A DNA stretch of 64,000 bases from Pogonophryne albipinna (lineage: Eukaryota; Chordata; Actinopteri; Perciformes; Artedidraconidae), in contig CM053251.1 of the NCBI GenBank assembly GCA_028583405.1, forward strand, positions 7,506,602-7,570,601, in the 5' to 3' direction. The position numbers and the translations under genes were made by a program. Under the pieces are notes generated by a model. It saw only the letters and a program-made list of their open reading frames with translations. It was not told where the DNA came from and did no database searches. Shown piece by piece: positions 1 to 11,881 of the stretch. Each line of letters begins with the position of its first letter. Within the stretch, counting starts at the first letter, position 1.

Positions 1-303
1 CTGCCACTGGTGGGATGTATGGGGCGGGCCATTCTGCACATGCGTTAAATGCGTTAAATATGTTAACGCAATTAATTCAAAAAATTAATTACCGCCGTTA
101 ACGCGATAATTTTGACAGCACTAATTTAAATACAAAAATAGGTTATAATAATATTACGGCTTTCAACTAACCTGATACAGTTATTAGATATTTGTTGACA
201 TTCAAGTCAACTTTTCAGTTTTTTCAGTGCATCTTTCAAATGTAAAGTGATAAGATGTACTGTACGTGTTTTAATAAATGCATGTTCCCCCTCTCCCCTA
301 AAG
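1..303. other. abca4 intron (left edge) with a repeat end
   Basis: This stretch lies upstream of the first visible abca4 exon and holds no coding exon. Positions 40-125 are AT-rich with repeated GTTAA/TTAAC words and a TAACGCG-TTTTGACAGC core. That resembles the end of an interspersed fish DNA transposon, but I cannot name the family. The last bases are a pyrimidine-rich tract (CCCCCTCTCCCC) leading to the AG acceptor at 302-303. Confidence 0.4.
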
Positions 304-438
304 GTGGCAGAGTGGGGCATCCAGAAGCTGGGTCTGACGGAGTACGCGGGCCGCTGCGCCGGGACCTACAGCGGAGGCAACAAGAGGAAACTCTCCACAG
401 CGATCGCGATGATCGGGTGCCCGGCGCTGGTGCTGCTG
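304..438 (+). CDS. abca4: abca4 exon (NBD2 signature motif)
   Basis: The 135-bp exon is exactly 45 codons, bounded by CCTAAAG and a GTGAGA donor. It encodes [11 protein letters not shown], then the ABC signature [10 protein letters not shown], and ends ALVLL, just before the Walker B aspartate. Confidence 0.88.
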
Positions 439-3400
439 GTGAGAGAGCCCATTGTTTGGGTTTCTGGGATGGATGCAAGCATTTATCAATGAAATGGACA
501 ATGGATCCAGATGGCGAGCCATATGGGTTCAGTCATGCCTGGCCTCCAATGTTTTATACATTGGCAGGGAACTGTACAGTCCAATTCAAATTGACATAAA
601 TCAGAGATGTTTGCCATACGCTGATAGAGATAAGGACTTGGTCTCTGTTTATATGGAATGATATGCTCAGAGAATTTGTCGTGTGTGTGTTTAGGATGAG
701 CCCACGACAGGGATGGACCCCCACTCTCGACGCTTCCTGTGGAATGCCATCATGAGTGTGATCCAGGACGGGCGTGCCGTGGTGCTAACATCACACAGGT
801 TCAACATCTAATAATGAAATTAATGCAGAGCACACACTCCTGCTGCAGCAGCTGAGCAAACACAGCTACTGTAACTCTTCTGCCAACAACCTGAATTATT
901 TAGAACTATAAAGTATGATTTATTGCTCATTGACATGGAGTAGCGGCAGTTAAAATAAAGATTGATGATGTTTTTTTTCACCAGTATGGAGGAGTGCGAG
1001 GCCCTCTGCACTCGACTGGCCATCATGGTCAATGGGACTTTCAAGTGTCTGGGTACCATCCAGCATCTCAAATACAAGTAAGAGGTTTTCTGTGTGGGTA
1101 GTATTTTAATATCATAAATCTAAACCTGTAAAACTGAAGTGCTTTGGCCACACTTTGTGCCAGAATATATTAGGCTCTACAACCAAGGCTTGACCAGTGT
1201 ATACAACTTCCCTGTATGTACCTACTGTGACACATAGACTTTAATATTTATTAATATTAATATATATCTCTACTCATATTGATATGCCTGCAAAACCAAC
1301 TACTCCATGGTCTCCTAATCGTAATGTTGTTATTCTTACCTAAACTGTTTCTTAGTTATTCTTATTCTTACTCTAATTACTCTTGTGTGACCTCATATCT
1401 TGCCTATCCTGTGTTTTACTCATATTGCTTTTAAAGGTTTGATTTAATACGTTTATTTAATCTGATCTTATCTTAAATGAAGGTCTGCATCATGGAACTG
1501 AAAAGGAATATATAAGGAAACAGTCAAACTTGAAAAAATAACAATGCGAAGTTGTGCAACAACCTTGGGCGATAAAAAGTTAAGAGATTTAAATTGTACT
1601 CTTAAAAATGTTTCTTTCTTCCCATTGTGTTTCCTTGCTTTAGGTTTGGTGACGGCTACGTAGTGACCATGAAGATGAAGGCAGCTCGAGCGGGCGTGTC
1701 TCTGGACCTGGAGCCCGTGGAGAGCTTCATGGAGAGCAGCTTCCCCGGCTGCGTGCAGAGGGAGAAGCACTACAACACGCTGCAGTACGAGATCGCCTCC
1801 TCCTCCCTGGCCAGGATATTCCAGCTGGTGGTGGCCAATAAAGAAAGGCTCAGCATCGAAGACTACTCTGTTTCCCAGACAACACTGGACCAGGTACTTC
1901 TGAACACAGACAATAAGCGTCTCAGACTGTGTTTAAGGCATTTAGGGGAAACAGTCCTGATGATGTTTGTGAAGGAAGAATGGTTGGTTATCTCGTTATA
2001 ATTTGTTTTTGAATATTTTGTATTCTTATTTATTCTACTATTTCAACAATTTAGACAGTTTATACATCTAAAAAATAAACTAAATTAGTAGAAGCGGGAG
2101 GACAGAAAGCATAGCCTATACAGAAGTAGCCCTCCTGTTAGTCATCTTGTTGTAGGATAAAAGATAATTCCGTAATTAACACAGATAAACACATTTCTAT
2201 ATATACAGTGGGGCAAAAAAGTATTTAGTCAGCCACCAATTGTGCAAGTTCTCCCACTTAAAAAGATGAGAGGCCTGTAATTTTCATCCTAGGTACACTT
2301 CAACTATGAGAGACATAATGGGGGGAAAGAATCCAGGAAATCACATTGTAGGATTTTTAATGAATTAATTGGTAAACTCCTCTGTAAAATAAGTATTTGG
2401 TCACCTACAAACAAACAAGATTTCTGGCTCTCACAGACCTGTAACTTCTTCTTTAAGAGCCTCCTCTGTCCTCCACTCGTTAACTGTATTAATGGCACTT
2501 GTTTGAACTCGTTATCAGTATAAAAGACACCTGTCCACAACCTCAAACAGTCACACTCCAAACTCCACTATGGCCAAGACCAAAGAGCTGTCAAAGGACA
2601 CCAGAAACAAAATTGTAGACCTGCACCAGGCTGGGAAGACTGAATCTGCAATAGGTAAGCAGCTTGGTGTGAAGAAATCAACTGTGGGAGCAATTATTAG
2701 AAAATGGAAGACATACAAGACCACTGATAATCTCCCTCGATCTGGGGCTCCACGCAAGATCTCACCCCGTGGGGTCAAAATGATCACAAGAACGATGAGC
2801 AAAAATCCCAGAACCACACGGGGGGACCTAGTCAATGACCTGCAGAGAGCTGGGACCAAAGTAACAAAGGCTACCATCAGTAACACACTACGCCGCCAGG
2901 GACTCAAATCCTGCAGTGCCAGACGTGTCCCCCTGCTTAAGCCAGTACATGTCCAGGCCCGTCTGAAGTTTGCTAGAGAGCATTTAGATGATCCAGAAGA
3001 GGATTGGGAGAATGTCATATGGTCAGATGAAACCAAAATAGAACTTTTTGGTAAAAACTCAACTAGACGTGTTTGGAGGAGAAAGAATGCTGAGTTGCAT
3101 CCAAAGAACACCATACCTACTGTGAAACATGGGGGTGGAAACATCATGCTTTGGGGCTGTTTTTCTGCAAAGGGACCAGGACGACTGATCCGTGCAAAGG
3201 AAAGAATGAATGGGGCCATGTATCGTGAGATTTTGAGTGACAACCTCCTTCCATCAGCAAGGGCATTGAAGATGAAACGTGGCTGGGTCTTTCAGCATGA
3301 CAATGATCCCAAACACACCGCCCGGGCAACGAAGGAGTGGCTTCGTAAGAAGCATTTCAAGGTCCTGGAGTGGCCTAGCCGGTCTCCAGATCTCAACCCC

Positions 3401-4432
3401 ATAGAAAATCTTTGGAGGGAGTTGAAAGCCTGTGTTGCCCAGCGACAGCCCCAAAACATCACTGCTCTAGAGGAGATCTGCATGGAGGAATGGGCCAAAA
3501 TACCAGCAACAGTGTGTGAAAACCTTGTGAAGACTTACAGAAAACGTTTGACCTCTGTCATTGCCAACAAAGGGTATATAACAAAGTATTGAGATGAACT
3601 TTTGTTATTGACCAAATACTTATTTTCCAACATAATTTGCAAATAAATTCTTTAAAAATCAGACAATGTGATTTTCTGGATTTGTTTCTTCTCATTTTGT
3701 CTCTCATAGTTGAAGTATACCTAGGATGAAAATTACAGGCCTCTCATCTTTTTAAGTGGGAGAACTTGCACAATTGGTGGCTGACTAAATACTTGTTTGC
3801 CCCACTGTACATACACATACATATGTACACATATACATACATGGCTGTACACCAATTTCCAGGGTTAAATTAAAGTATGACAAAGTATAAAAAATACAAA
3901 ATAAATTCCTACAATTACATGTACAGATAACAAGACAGTTTCATTTCTCACCCTATTTTTATTTAAGAGAAGAGTGTATAAGAAAAGGCCTTAATGTGCT
4001 TTTTGAGGTATTCACTTTCCTGTAGTGTGTTATATAGGTTTGTGTGCATGTAAATGGTCTGCAAAGGCTAAAATCCCAAAAGTTCCCCCCAGAGGGAGTT
4101 TCTCTCCCACACACCCTGCCTGGAACGCCTCCATTGGACTTCTTTGTTTACTTGCATAACACAGTGGCATATTTATGTAACACTTGCGCTTCTATTGGTT
4201 AAAATATGACTTACAATCAGCTACACTACTGTCCTTTTGTGCCTTAATGCAGTTAAAAAAATATTCAACAATGTACTGACTTGGTTTGTCTGTTTTGCAG
4301 GTGTTCGTTAACTTTGCCAAGCAGCAGACAGCAGAGGATGAGGACGCTACGCTAAACAAACGGACAGCAGGTCGAAGAAAAGACGTGAAGATCTTGCCCG
4401 TGCAGAGGAGAACACGTAAAGGTCCCGTGTAA
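304..4432 (+). CDS. abca4: ABC transporter A4-like, C-terminal 237 codons (5 exons, partial gene)
   Basis: The 3' end of a full-size ABCA transporter, joined from exons 304-438, 695-798, 985-1077, 1644-1893 and 4301-4432 (714 bp including TAA). It contains the second half of nucleotide-binding domain 2: signature [10 protein letters not shown] (exon 1), Walker B/D-loop [12 protein letters not shown] split across exons 1/2, the H-loop LTSH, then the regulatory domain. Near the end is VFVNFAKQQ, the VFVNFA motif shared by ABCA1 and ABCA4. Walker A and the membrane domains lie left of the window. Exon phases and wording ([29 protein letters not shown]) fit ABCA4 best by memory. ABCA4 flips N-retinylidene-PE in photoreceptor discs; ABCA1 or ABCA7 is the alternative. 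No frameshift or stop is seen, so the gene looks functional. Its last intron carries a Tc1 element. Confidence 0.87.
695..798 (+). CDS. abca4: abca4 exon (Walker B, D-loop, H-loop)
   Basis: The 104-bp exon follows TGTTTAG and starts with the DEPTTGMDP Walker B/D-loop. It ends inside the serine codon after VVLTSH. The donor GTTCAA is weak, but the split codon AG|T rejoins perfectly with the next exon. Confidence 0.87.
985..1077 (+). CDS. abca4: abca4 exon
   Basis: The 93-bp exon follows a T-rich tract and CACCAG. It encodes [17 protein letters not shown] to TIQHLKY and ends with AA before GTAAGA. The lysine codon is completed by the next exon. Confidence 0.88.
1078..1643 (+). other. abca4 intron, no feature seen
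   Basis: AT-rich intron between two reconstructed abca4 exons. I see no repeat family or ORF worth reporting. Confidence 0.6.
1644..1893 (+). CDS. abca4: abca4 exon (post-NBD2 regulatory domain)
   Basis: The 250-bp exon follows GCTTTAG. It encodes [12 protein letters not shown], the [12 protein letters not shown] segment, LARIFQLVV and the SVSQTTLDQ end, then donor GTACTT. The downstream intron (1894-4300) contains the Tc1 element. Confidence 0.9.
2206..3807 (+). mobile_element. Complete Tc1-like transposon with IR/DR ends
   Basis: A 1602-bp element flanked by TA (2204-2205 and 3808-3809), as expected for Tc1/mariner. The two ends are inverted copies of about 197 bp starting CAGTGGGGCAAA. 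Each end holds two direct repeats. The outer AAGTATTTAGTCA is at 2219-2231 and, inverted, at 3782-3794. The inner AAGTATTTGGTCA is at 2391-2403 and, inverted, at 3609-3621. This is the IR/DR layout known from Sleeping Beauty-type elements. It encloses an uninterrupted transposase ORF and lies in sense orientation inside the last intron of abca4. Confidence 0.95.
2570..3592 (+). CDS. Tc1-like DD34E transposase, apparently intact, 340 aa
   Basis: A single uninterrupted 340-codon ORF, the usual length for Tc1 transposases. The N-terminus (about residues 1-110) is a paired-like double helix-turn-helix ([18 protein letters not shown], then a second HTH near [10 protein letters not shown]) separated by a GAPRKIS-type hinge. 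The catalytic domain shows the first aspartate in IWSDETK, the second in QHDNDPKH and the glutamate in [11 protein letters not shown], with glycine-rich [11 protein letters not shown] between. Cut-and-paste transposition at TA is expected. The ORF lies between well-matched long terminal repeats, so this copy is young and might be competent. That has to be tested. Confidence 0.95.
   Translation: MAKTKELSKDTRNKIVDLHQAGKTESAIGKQLGVKKSTVGAIIRKWKTYKTTDNLPRSGAPRKISPRGVKMITRTMSKNPRTTRGDLVNDLQRAGTKVTKATISNTLRRQGLKSCSARRVPLLKPVHVQARLKFAREHLDDPEEDWENVIWSDETKIELFGKNSTRRVWRRKNAELHPKNTIPTVKHGGGNIMLWGCFSAKGPGRLIRAKERMNGAMYREILSDNLLPSARALKMKRGWVFQHDNDPKHTARATKEWLRKKHFKVLEWPSRSPDLNPIENLWRELKACVAQRQPQNITALEEICMEEWAKIPATVCENLVKTYRKRLTSVIANKGYITKY
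3808..4300 (+). other. abca4 last intron, distal part
   Basis: AT-rich intron sequence between the Tc1 right end and the terminal abca4 exon. No coding or repeat signal beyond short ACATAC runs next to the insertion site. Confidence 0.5.
4301..4432 (+). CDS. abca4: abca4 terminal coding exon
   Basis: The exon follows TGTTTTGCAG and starts VFVNFAKQQ. The tail after it is poorly conserved and basic, ending KGPV and TAA at 4430-4432. The stop overlaps an AATAAA hexamer. Confidence 0.88.
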   Translation: MFVNFAKQQTAEDEDATLNKRTAGRRKDVKILPVQRRTRKGPV

Positions 4433-4476
4433 ATAAACCTAAACAGGGCAGTGATATAACTTTCTACATTCCACAG

Positions 4477-4849
4477 TTAAAGGTGGGGTAGGTAAGTTTG
4501 AGAAACCGGCTCGAGATACACTTTTTGTTATATTCCATGGAATGCTCTTAACATCCCGATAGCAATGAATATAAAGTGCTTTGAAAAAAGTCATCTGTGG
4601 AAGCCGTAGTACTGTAAAAAGCACGACCAATCATCTGAGCCGGCCCGGCTAAAGTAACTGGATGGCCTACCTGCCTGTCAGCCTTCCATCTGTGCACAAA
4701 CTTATCTCGTGCCCTCATTGGTCATGTGCGCGTTCGTGTGTGTTGGAGGAGGGGCTCTGTAAGGAAGTGGCAGATTTTTTCCGGTTGTGTATTTTCTAAT
4801 TCTAGCGCACTCGAGCTGGTTTCTCCAAAATTACCTACCCCACCTTTAA
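4477..4849. mobile_element. TTAA-bounded MITE (copy 1), in or near abca4 3' UTR
   Basis: A 373-bp element with inverted ends: TTAAAGGTGGGGTAGGTAA at the left and its reverse complement at the right. Inner matches continue around CTCGAG. A second copy is at 35004-35393. It has no coding capacity. It begins 45 bp after the abca4 stop codon, so it is probably transcribed within the abca4 3' UTR. Confidence 0.85.
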
Positions 4850-5353
4850 AGCAGCACTTTTAAATATTTCGCTAGCCAAATTATTTTTAGAGTAGAGACG
4901 AGACTTGCCAGTTAACCTGCCAAAGTAACTGGTAACACTGGCTTTTTGTTCTAGCCACTTAACAAGCAGCAAACCGGAGTTAATCTTCTAAAATATTGTA
5001 AAAAAAGACATTAATTAGACTTTAAATTATGTATTTTAACAGCAAAACTGTGGGGAAACAGCTGGGTGTTCGTCTGGTGTTTAGCTTGACTGGCATGTAT
5101 ACATTTGTACATACTCTATGTTAAAATATTCAAGCACCTTAGAAGCAGATTTTTTAACGTTTACATTAACGCACACACCTCAATTTTATGTCACACATGT
5201 AAACAAATGTCATATGATATTGGTTGCTAATTCTTTTCCATAACATATTTATTATTGCTTCTTTTTTGTTCAGTCATTCTTTGTTCAGTATTTCATACAC
5301 TGCCATGTTATGTTACACCTCTTGAAGGAAAGGGGAAAAAAGATACTTAACTA

Positions 5354-5480
5354 AATAAAGCTGTGAATGAAGAGGATTTATATTTTGTATCTGAACAAAT
5401 AAAACATTAATATGCTTTATAATGTTTGCTCTTTGCACTCTCCATTAGTGGATTGTACTGCATCATCAGTCCCAAATAAA
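5354..5480 (+). other. Candidate abca4 polyadenylation signals
   Basis: AATAAA hexamers occur at 5354-5359, 5398-5403 and about 5475, followed by T/GT-rich DNA. They lie about 0.9-1.05 kb after the stop codon, a plausible 3' UTR length. This is inference only; an earlier AATAAA overlaps the stop itself. Confidence 0.3.
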
Positions 5481-5712
5481 ACAGTTTCATAATGTACATA
5501 TGAACTGTAGTTTTTCTTGTATTTATATTTCTCGAAATCTTAATTCCTCATGGTATGCTACTGCTGGCTGTAGAAGTATAGTTGAAAGAGTTACAGTAAA
5601 GTCCAACCACCTGCAATACGTCTGCTGACCTCCGATGAAAAGCCACTGGCCGTCAGTGGTGGAGTGATGCATGCTGGGAGGTTTGTCACACCCTGGATTC
5701 ATCTGACACACT

Positions 5713-8549
5713 GGCCGTTTCTCAATCGCGAGGATGCTGGCTTGGTAGTCGAGTACTTCCAAGTCGCTTCCTTCAGAAACGAAGCAAGTATGCTTCCAAG
5801 CCACGACTTCGGAAAACTAAGAAGAATGGAACAGGCTAACAAGTGTGCCACTCTCTCTAACAGTTTCAACATAAACTGTACCGAAAATAAATACCTCACG
5901 ATGTCTATCTAATTATGAACTTGCTTTACTTTCAGGAACACATTTTTGGTGATAACAAACAAATGTAACAAAGTAACATATTTAGCAACACATGTTCTAC
6001 GCCACTATACTTACATTTCAATGTGTGCTGCGTCGGTTCAGCAATTATCCGCAAGGGTTTTTGAAATTGGTCCGTGCGCAAAGCATTGTGGGAATTTTAA
6101 GGACGCAAATTAAGGACGCGCCACGGGCCGTTTCTCAATCTCGAGGATTCTGGCTTCCAACCAATATTTCAAGGATGCTACGTCATCGAGTGCCGCCGAA
6201 GGACTGTTCCAATCTCCAGCATACTTGGGATTCCACCGAGGCCACGTCCTTGATTTGGGGGAAATTTCGAGGCTGCACATGGGTAGACTTCGTGTCCTTA
6301 AAATCCCCACAATGCTTTGCGCACGGACCAATTTCAAAAACCCTTGCGGAGAATGGCTGAACCGACGCAGCACACATTTAAATAAGTATGTAGTGGCGTA
6401 GAACATGTGTTGGTAAATATGTTACTTTGTTACATTTGTTTGTTATCACCAAAAATGTGTTCCGTGAAAGTAAAGCAAGTTCATAATTAGATATACATCG
6501 TGAGGTATTTATTTTCGGTACAGTTTATGTTGAAACTGTTAGAGAGAGTGGCACACTTGTTAGCCTGTTCCATTCTTCTTCGTTTTCCGAAGCCGTGGCT
6601 TGGAAGTATACTTGCTTCATTTCTGAAGGAAGTGACTTGGAAGTTCGAGACTACCAAGCCAATATTTTAAGGATACTACGTCATCGAGTGCCGCCGAAGG
6701 ACTGTTCCAATCTCCAGCATACTTGGAATTCCACCGAGGCCGCGTCCTTGGTTTGGGGGTAATTTCGAGGCTGCACATGGGTAGACTTCGCGTCCTTCAA
6801 ATTACATTACATTACATTGCATTTAGCTGACGCTTTTATCCAAAGCGACTTACATTAAGTACATTCGACCAGGAAGACACAACCTTGAAGAAAACAGAAT
6901 CATATAAGTACATCAGGTTTCATAGAGCCAAACATTTCAAGTGCTACTCAACTGGCTATAGATAAGCCAGTCCTTTATTAGTATATAAGTGCTCTGTTAG
7001 CAGTTCTTTGTTAGTAATTCTATTGCTCGAAGTGGAGTCGAAAGAGATGAGTTTTCAGTCTGCGCCGGAAGATGTGCAGGCTTTCTGCTGTCCTGATGTC
7101 AATGGGGAGCTCATTCCACCATTTTGGAGCCAGGATAGCAAACCGACGTGTTTTTGCTGATGTGAACTTAGGTCCCCCTCGCAGCGAGGGTGCATCGAGT
7201 CGTTTGGCTGATGCAGAGCGTAGTGCATGCGCTGGGGTGTACAGTTTAACCATGTCCTGGATGTAGGAAGGGCCAGATCCATTCGCAGCATGGTATGCAA
7301 GTACCAGTGTCTTGAAGTGAATTCTAGCAGTTACTGGAAGCCAGTGAAGTGAGCGGAGGAGCGGAGTGGTGTGGGAAAATTTAGGAAGGTTGAAGACCAG
7401 ACGAGCCGCTGCATTCTGGATGAGCTGCAGATGTCGGATGGCACATGCAGGTAGACCAGCCAGGAGGGAGTTGCAGTAGTCTAGGCGTGAGGTGACGAGA
7501 GCCTGGACCAGAACCTGCGTGGCTTTCTGGGTCAACTGGGGGCGTATCCTCCTGACGTTGTAAAGCGTGTATCTGCAGCAACGGGTTGTAGCAGCGATGT
7601 TTGTTATCTAGGATCACACCCAGATTCCTTGCAGTCTGAGTCGGGGAAACAACAGAGGTGCCGATGTTGATTGTCAGGTCAAGAGTGGGACAATCTTTTC
7701 CCGGAAGGAAAAGCAGTTCAGTATTGTCAAGGTTGAGCTTGAGGTGATGAGCAGACATCCACTGTGAGATGTCAGCTAGACAAGCAGAGATGCGTGGGAC
7801 GACCTGGGTCTCTGAGCGGGGAAAGGACAGAATTAATTGGGTGTAGTCAGCGTAGCAGTGGTATGAAAAACCATGCGGGCTAATGACTGATCCGAGCGAG
7901 TTTGTGTACAGGGAGAAGAGGAGGGGACCAAGAACAGAGCCCTGAGGGACCCCTGTAGTTAATTGACAAGGGTCGGACTCGGACCCTCTCCAAGTTACCC
8001 TGTAGGTACGGTCTTTGAGGTATGAGGTGAGGAGGAAAAGTGCAGAGCCTGAAACTCCAAGTTCTTGGAGAGTGTGAAGGAGGATCTGATGGTTCACCGT
8101 GTCGAATGCAGCAGACAGGTCCAACAGGATGATGACAGAGGAGAGGGATGCTGCTTTGGCAGTGTGCAGTTCCTCAGTGACGGCAATGAGAGCAGTTTCT
8201 GTGGAGTCACCTGCCTTGAAACCAGACTGGTGCGGATCCAGAAGGTTGTTCTGATGGAGATAACACGAGAGTTATTTAAAGACAGCGCGTTCAAGTGTTT
8301 TAGACAGGAACGGGAGGAGAGAGACAGGCCTGTATCCCCACATCCCCACAATGCTTTGCGCACGGACCAATTTCCCCAAATCTGTGGCGGAAAATGTAAG
8401 GCGGGGCCTCTCATATGACGCACACTTGCTAGCCTGTTCCACTCTTCGTTTTCTGAATGCCAGGAAGGATTCTTGCCTAGCTTCTGAAGGAAGTGACTCG
8501 GAAGACATGTGCTACCAAGCAAACATCCTCGCGATTGAGAAACGTCCAC
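5713..8549. mobile_element. Palindromic hAT-like DNA transposon family, nested and interrupted by L2
   Basis: The left end GGCCGTTTCTCAATCGCG (5713) reappears inverted at 8527-8549, and the match runs on for well over 100 bp inward. Inside, 5729-6093 and about 6306-6660 are inverted copies of each other, forming a palindrome with a loop of about 210 bp. Another terminus-like sequence (GGCCGTTTCTCAATCTCG) starts at 6124. An L2 LINE interrupts the right part (6806-8345). Non-autonomous; no transposase recognised. Family assignment is uncertain because no clear target duplication was found. Confidence 0.7.
6806..8345 (-). mobile_element. 5'-truncated L2-like LINE, catalytically dead
   Basis: On the minus strand the sequence encodes reverse-transcriptase blocks in order: [54 protein letters not shown] and the active-site box. 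These are followed by the LNLDNTELLFL and ARNLGVILD blocks and the C-terminal region SRLDYCNSLLAGLP to LHWLPV and FAILAPKWWNELPID. The active site reads YADYTQL instead of YADD, so a catalytic aspartate is lost. A frameshift separates the RT part (7381-8124) from the C-terminal part (7020-7535). The 3' end (low coordinates) has the common fish LINE tail with ATTAC repeats at 6806-6824. Confidence 0.85.
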
Positions 8550-8550
8550 G

Positions 8551-11500
8551 GGTTGCGGTCGAATAGTCCAAAAATCTTAACATGATTTTTTTACTATTCG
8601 ACTGCAATCACGGTCCAATTACTGTTTCCCCACCTCAAGTGATGCTGCCATTGCCTCAGGCCGCCCACTAGGGTGAACGTCATTGGCTACCTCAGAGAAA
8701 CAGGGGGATGATGGTCATGTGGAATTCAGGGCAGCTAATGAACTCTGTGGATCTCACACTCGTCTCCTGCTTATATGGTGCTCTGGATGAACCTGATGAG
8801 CTGATTAGTGCCGCTGTGGGAGAGCAATGAGTCACACTGTACCTTGTGTTTTCCATGTAATATAACCATGAATCCATTGAATTTCCAGGTATTTTTTATG
8901 TGCACAAATCTATATTAACAACCTGTCTTTTTAACAAATTTTATTTTTCAACACTTTTCCATAACAGGAAATAATGCTAAGATAGAGAATCCTTGACGAC
9001 TTTAACACAGAAAATGTGCGTCAAGTGAAAAGTTGGATTATGGTTATTTTGTACAAGTGGGATTAGATCATTGAATCAGTGAAATAGACTCAATAATATC
9101 AGTGACAAAGCAATATTTATTCTGGAACATGCTCGCTCCTCTATCTGTAATGTGGCTAACCACAATAATAGCTTTAAACATTATGTAATGGAGTAAAACA
9201 TACAATATTGCAATGTCTAGAGTAGTAGAAGTGAGAAATGGCATATGTGCCTGATTTACAGGAGATAGCTAGGGATCAAGTCGTGCCATTCATATGTGAA
9301 ATAACCCATTATAAATAGCTGTGTATTAATGGGGCAAAAAGTAATTTTACTTGAACATTTTACAAGTTTATTACTGCTTTTCGACTCCTTGGCTCTTATT
9401 GTTACCATTACCACTTCATTTGAAACACCATCTCAATGCCTGAAATGTGAATTTAATTAAATGACAGCTCGATTTGGCTAAGAAAGCCTATATACTGTAC
9501 ACTTCCGGTACGCTAAAATAGCTAAAAGAAAAAGGTTATTGAAGGGAATCTGACATTTGTATATCATTCATGCAAATATGAGATTACAGACTTTTTCACA
9601 TCTGCAACCTAAATTACTTATATTATCAGGAATCTGCCGTAACTTTATTAACCAAGAGGTACACTATATACTGTAACCTTGTAATATAGTGTCTTGAATA
9701 TAAAGCATGAATATATACTGTAAAATACGAATAACCCCTTTCTCACTGAAATATTGTTTTTAGATTAGACATTTCTTGGCTCTCCTGGTGGTGTGCACAG
9801 TCTGTGATCAATGTAGCAACACATTCTCAGTAATATAAGTCTTTTAAGGATGAGAATATGAAAGAGAACATTGTTCTGTTATCCCTCAGATAATACCAAA
9901 ACTCTGAGTCCGCATGTTACATTTAAAATCTAATTGAGAGTTGTCCTGCTCGGATTTTTCTCTTCGTGCGGATCCCTGGTGTTGGGCTGACGTTTTTAAA
10001 TGATGAGGCGTGTGGGAGGAAGCAGGCCAACTTCATCGCTGGTACGATGAAGAAACTCTACAACACTGATCCCTGGAGACTTTACAGGATCAATGACTAT
10101 ATCGCTTAGTTTGTATCGAAGCCTCGGATCACGCCTCTGTTCTGCTTCAGATCAATACACACCAAATTAACTATCAGATCCACTGTGTTTAGAGAAAAAT
10201 CCATCCAGCACAACGGTGATCAGATAAAACTGTCCAGGATTTAAAAGTCTGCCTTGATCGATTTGGTGGTTTCAAATTGAGGTGTCATAATTATAAAGCC
10301 TGTTCATGCTGTTGGCTCATAAAATAAATACCTCATGGAGAACTCTCCCTCATAAATGTTTGTAAAGGCATTACTTAAATCACAGTAGCCCCTTGATACG
10401 ATGCCAAGAGTGGCACCCACATATAAAATAGCTAATGTTACATATGCCAGTCACAAGCACTCATTTTAAACTGTTGAGAACACAAAATATAGCAGGTTGC
10501 ATTGTGGGAAATGTTCAATCCTGGGTTTTAGGGGCTTGACCCATTTACCCCAGCCTCTACTGCCTTGATGTAGAATATTTGTTTTAAATGTGTCTGTTAA
10601 AAGACCCACAATATATATATGAAAGCACTACACTATATTACTAAAGTCATGCTTTCAAGACAAGTCCAGCTTTATAAAAAAAAAGGGGTGGGACGATCAG
10701 GTGTTAAACCTTTAAATTGTTAGTTATGAAACGGTTGGTTCAGGTGTTGATGGAAGCTGAACATTAATGGTCATGATGGGAATTATAGTGGATGAGTATA
10801 TTTAAAGCAGGGAATACATCGATATTTAAATGCTGTTTTGAGTGATGTGTGGGCAGAAGATGGCTGGCTATTTTTAGCTTTTAAGCCAGTGCACTGGATA
10901 TTTTGGGTCATAAGTTTAATTGGGGGCATGGTTGACGGAAGAAGTCATAAAAGGTTATGGTGTGTATCTATAGAGTGTGCGGGTAAAGAATAAAGTTCTG
11001 GAAGAGAGACAAAGTTATAGAAGTATGAGGCAAAAGGAAATGCATGTGCATTGAGGTTGTTTTATAATCCACTGAGTGTTGAGTGTGAGACAGAAACAGA
11101 GAGATTCTGATGCAGTGGGCTCGATGAATACACACTCACCATTCAATCACTTTATATTCAGTGTGTCATAGGACTGCAGCTTTATCTGTAAGTGTTCATC
11201 AGCACTATCGTCTGATCCACCATGAGACAATGGAGTTGAGGCGATGAAAAGGAACAAAACTCCAGTGGAATCTACAGTACTGTATAGCGTATACATTTTT
11301 TTTAAAGTGGAATGAAAAGTATTTAAACTTCAAACTGCAGTCATTATATTTGGTGACCTTGGAGTTATGTGTTCATTCAGTTCTGCAAAGTATATTTTCC
11401 TTTCTCTGTTATACTGAAACACATAACATATATCAGTATACTGTAGCATACCTTGGCCGGTAGTCTGTTTATACTCATGTGGATTACATTTCTTGTATAG

Positions 11501-11563
11501 CTGGATTTGATGATACATTGTTGTACTTTTTGGAGTCATCAAAAACAGTAATTTAGTATTTTA
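8551..11563. other. Gene-poor AT-rich interval
   Basis: No gene with supporting homology. The only coding-like stretch is about 9961-10110 (see findings). The remainder is AT-rich without a recognised repeat family. Confidence 0.5.
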
Positions 11564-11881
11564 TTAAAGAGGACATACATGTAGATTTCTCATACTGCCT
11601 GTGCTGCAGCACCTCTTTTCACCCTCTGTCTGAAACCAGACAGTCTGCTCTGATTGGTTAGCGGCAGGCTCTGTTGTGATTGGTCAACCGCTTAAAGATG
11701 TCCAGCACCATCACGTGCAATGTGTTGGAGCGCTAGCCAATAGAAGTATGAGTGTTACATAGTGATATCAATATGTTACGAATAAAACCCAATGGAGCCC
11801 ATTTACAAACAAATAAACCTATATAAAGTAACACACAACAGGAAAGGGAATAACCCAACAAGCATGATAGGGCCCCTTTAA
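11564..11881. mobile_element. TTAA-bounded MITE remnant
   Basis: Starts TTAAAGAGGACATA and ends ATAGGGCCCCTTTAA. It shares the AGGGGCC/CCCCTTT terminal style with the MITEs at 19452-22696 and 29315-30018. Internal sequence includes direct GATTGGTTAG/GATTGGTCAA words. Non-coding. Confidence 0.55.

Noticed and set aside
2551..3243. 230-codon minus-strand ORF across the Tc1 transposase
   Set aside because: Antisense shadow of the transposase gene.
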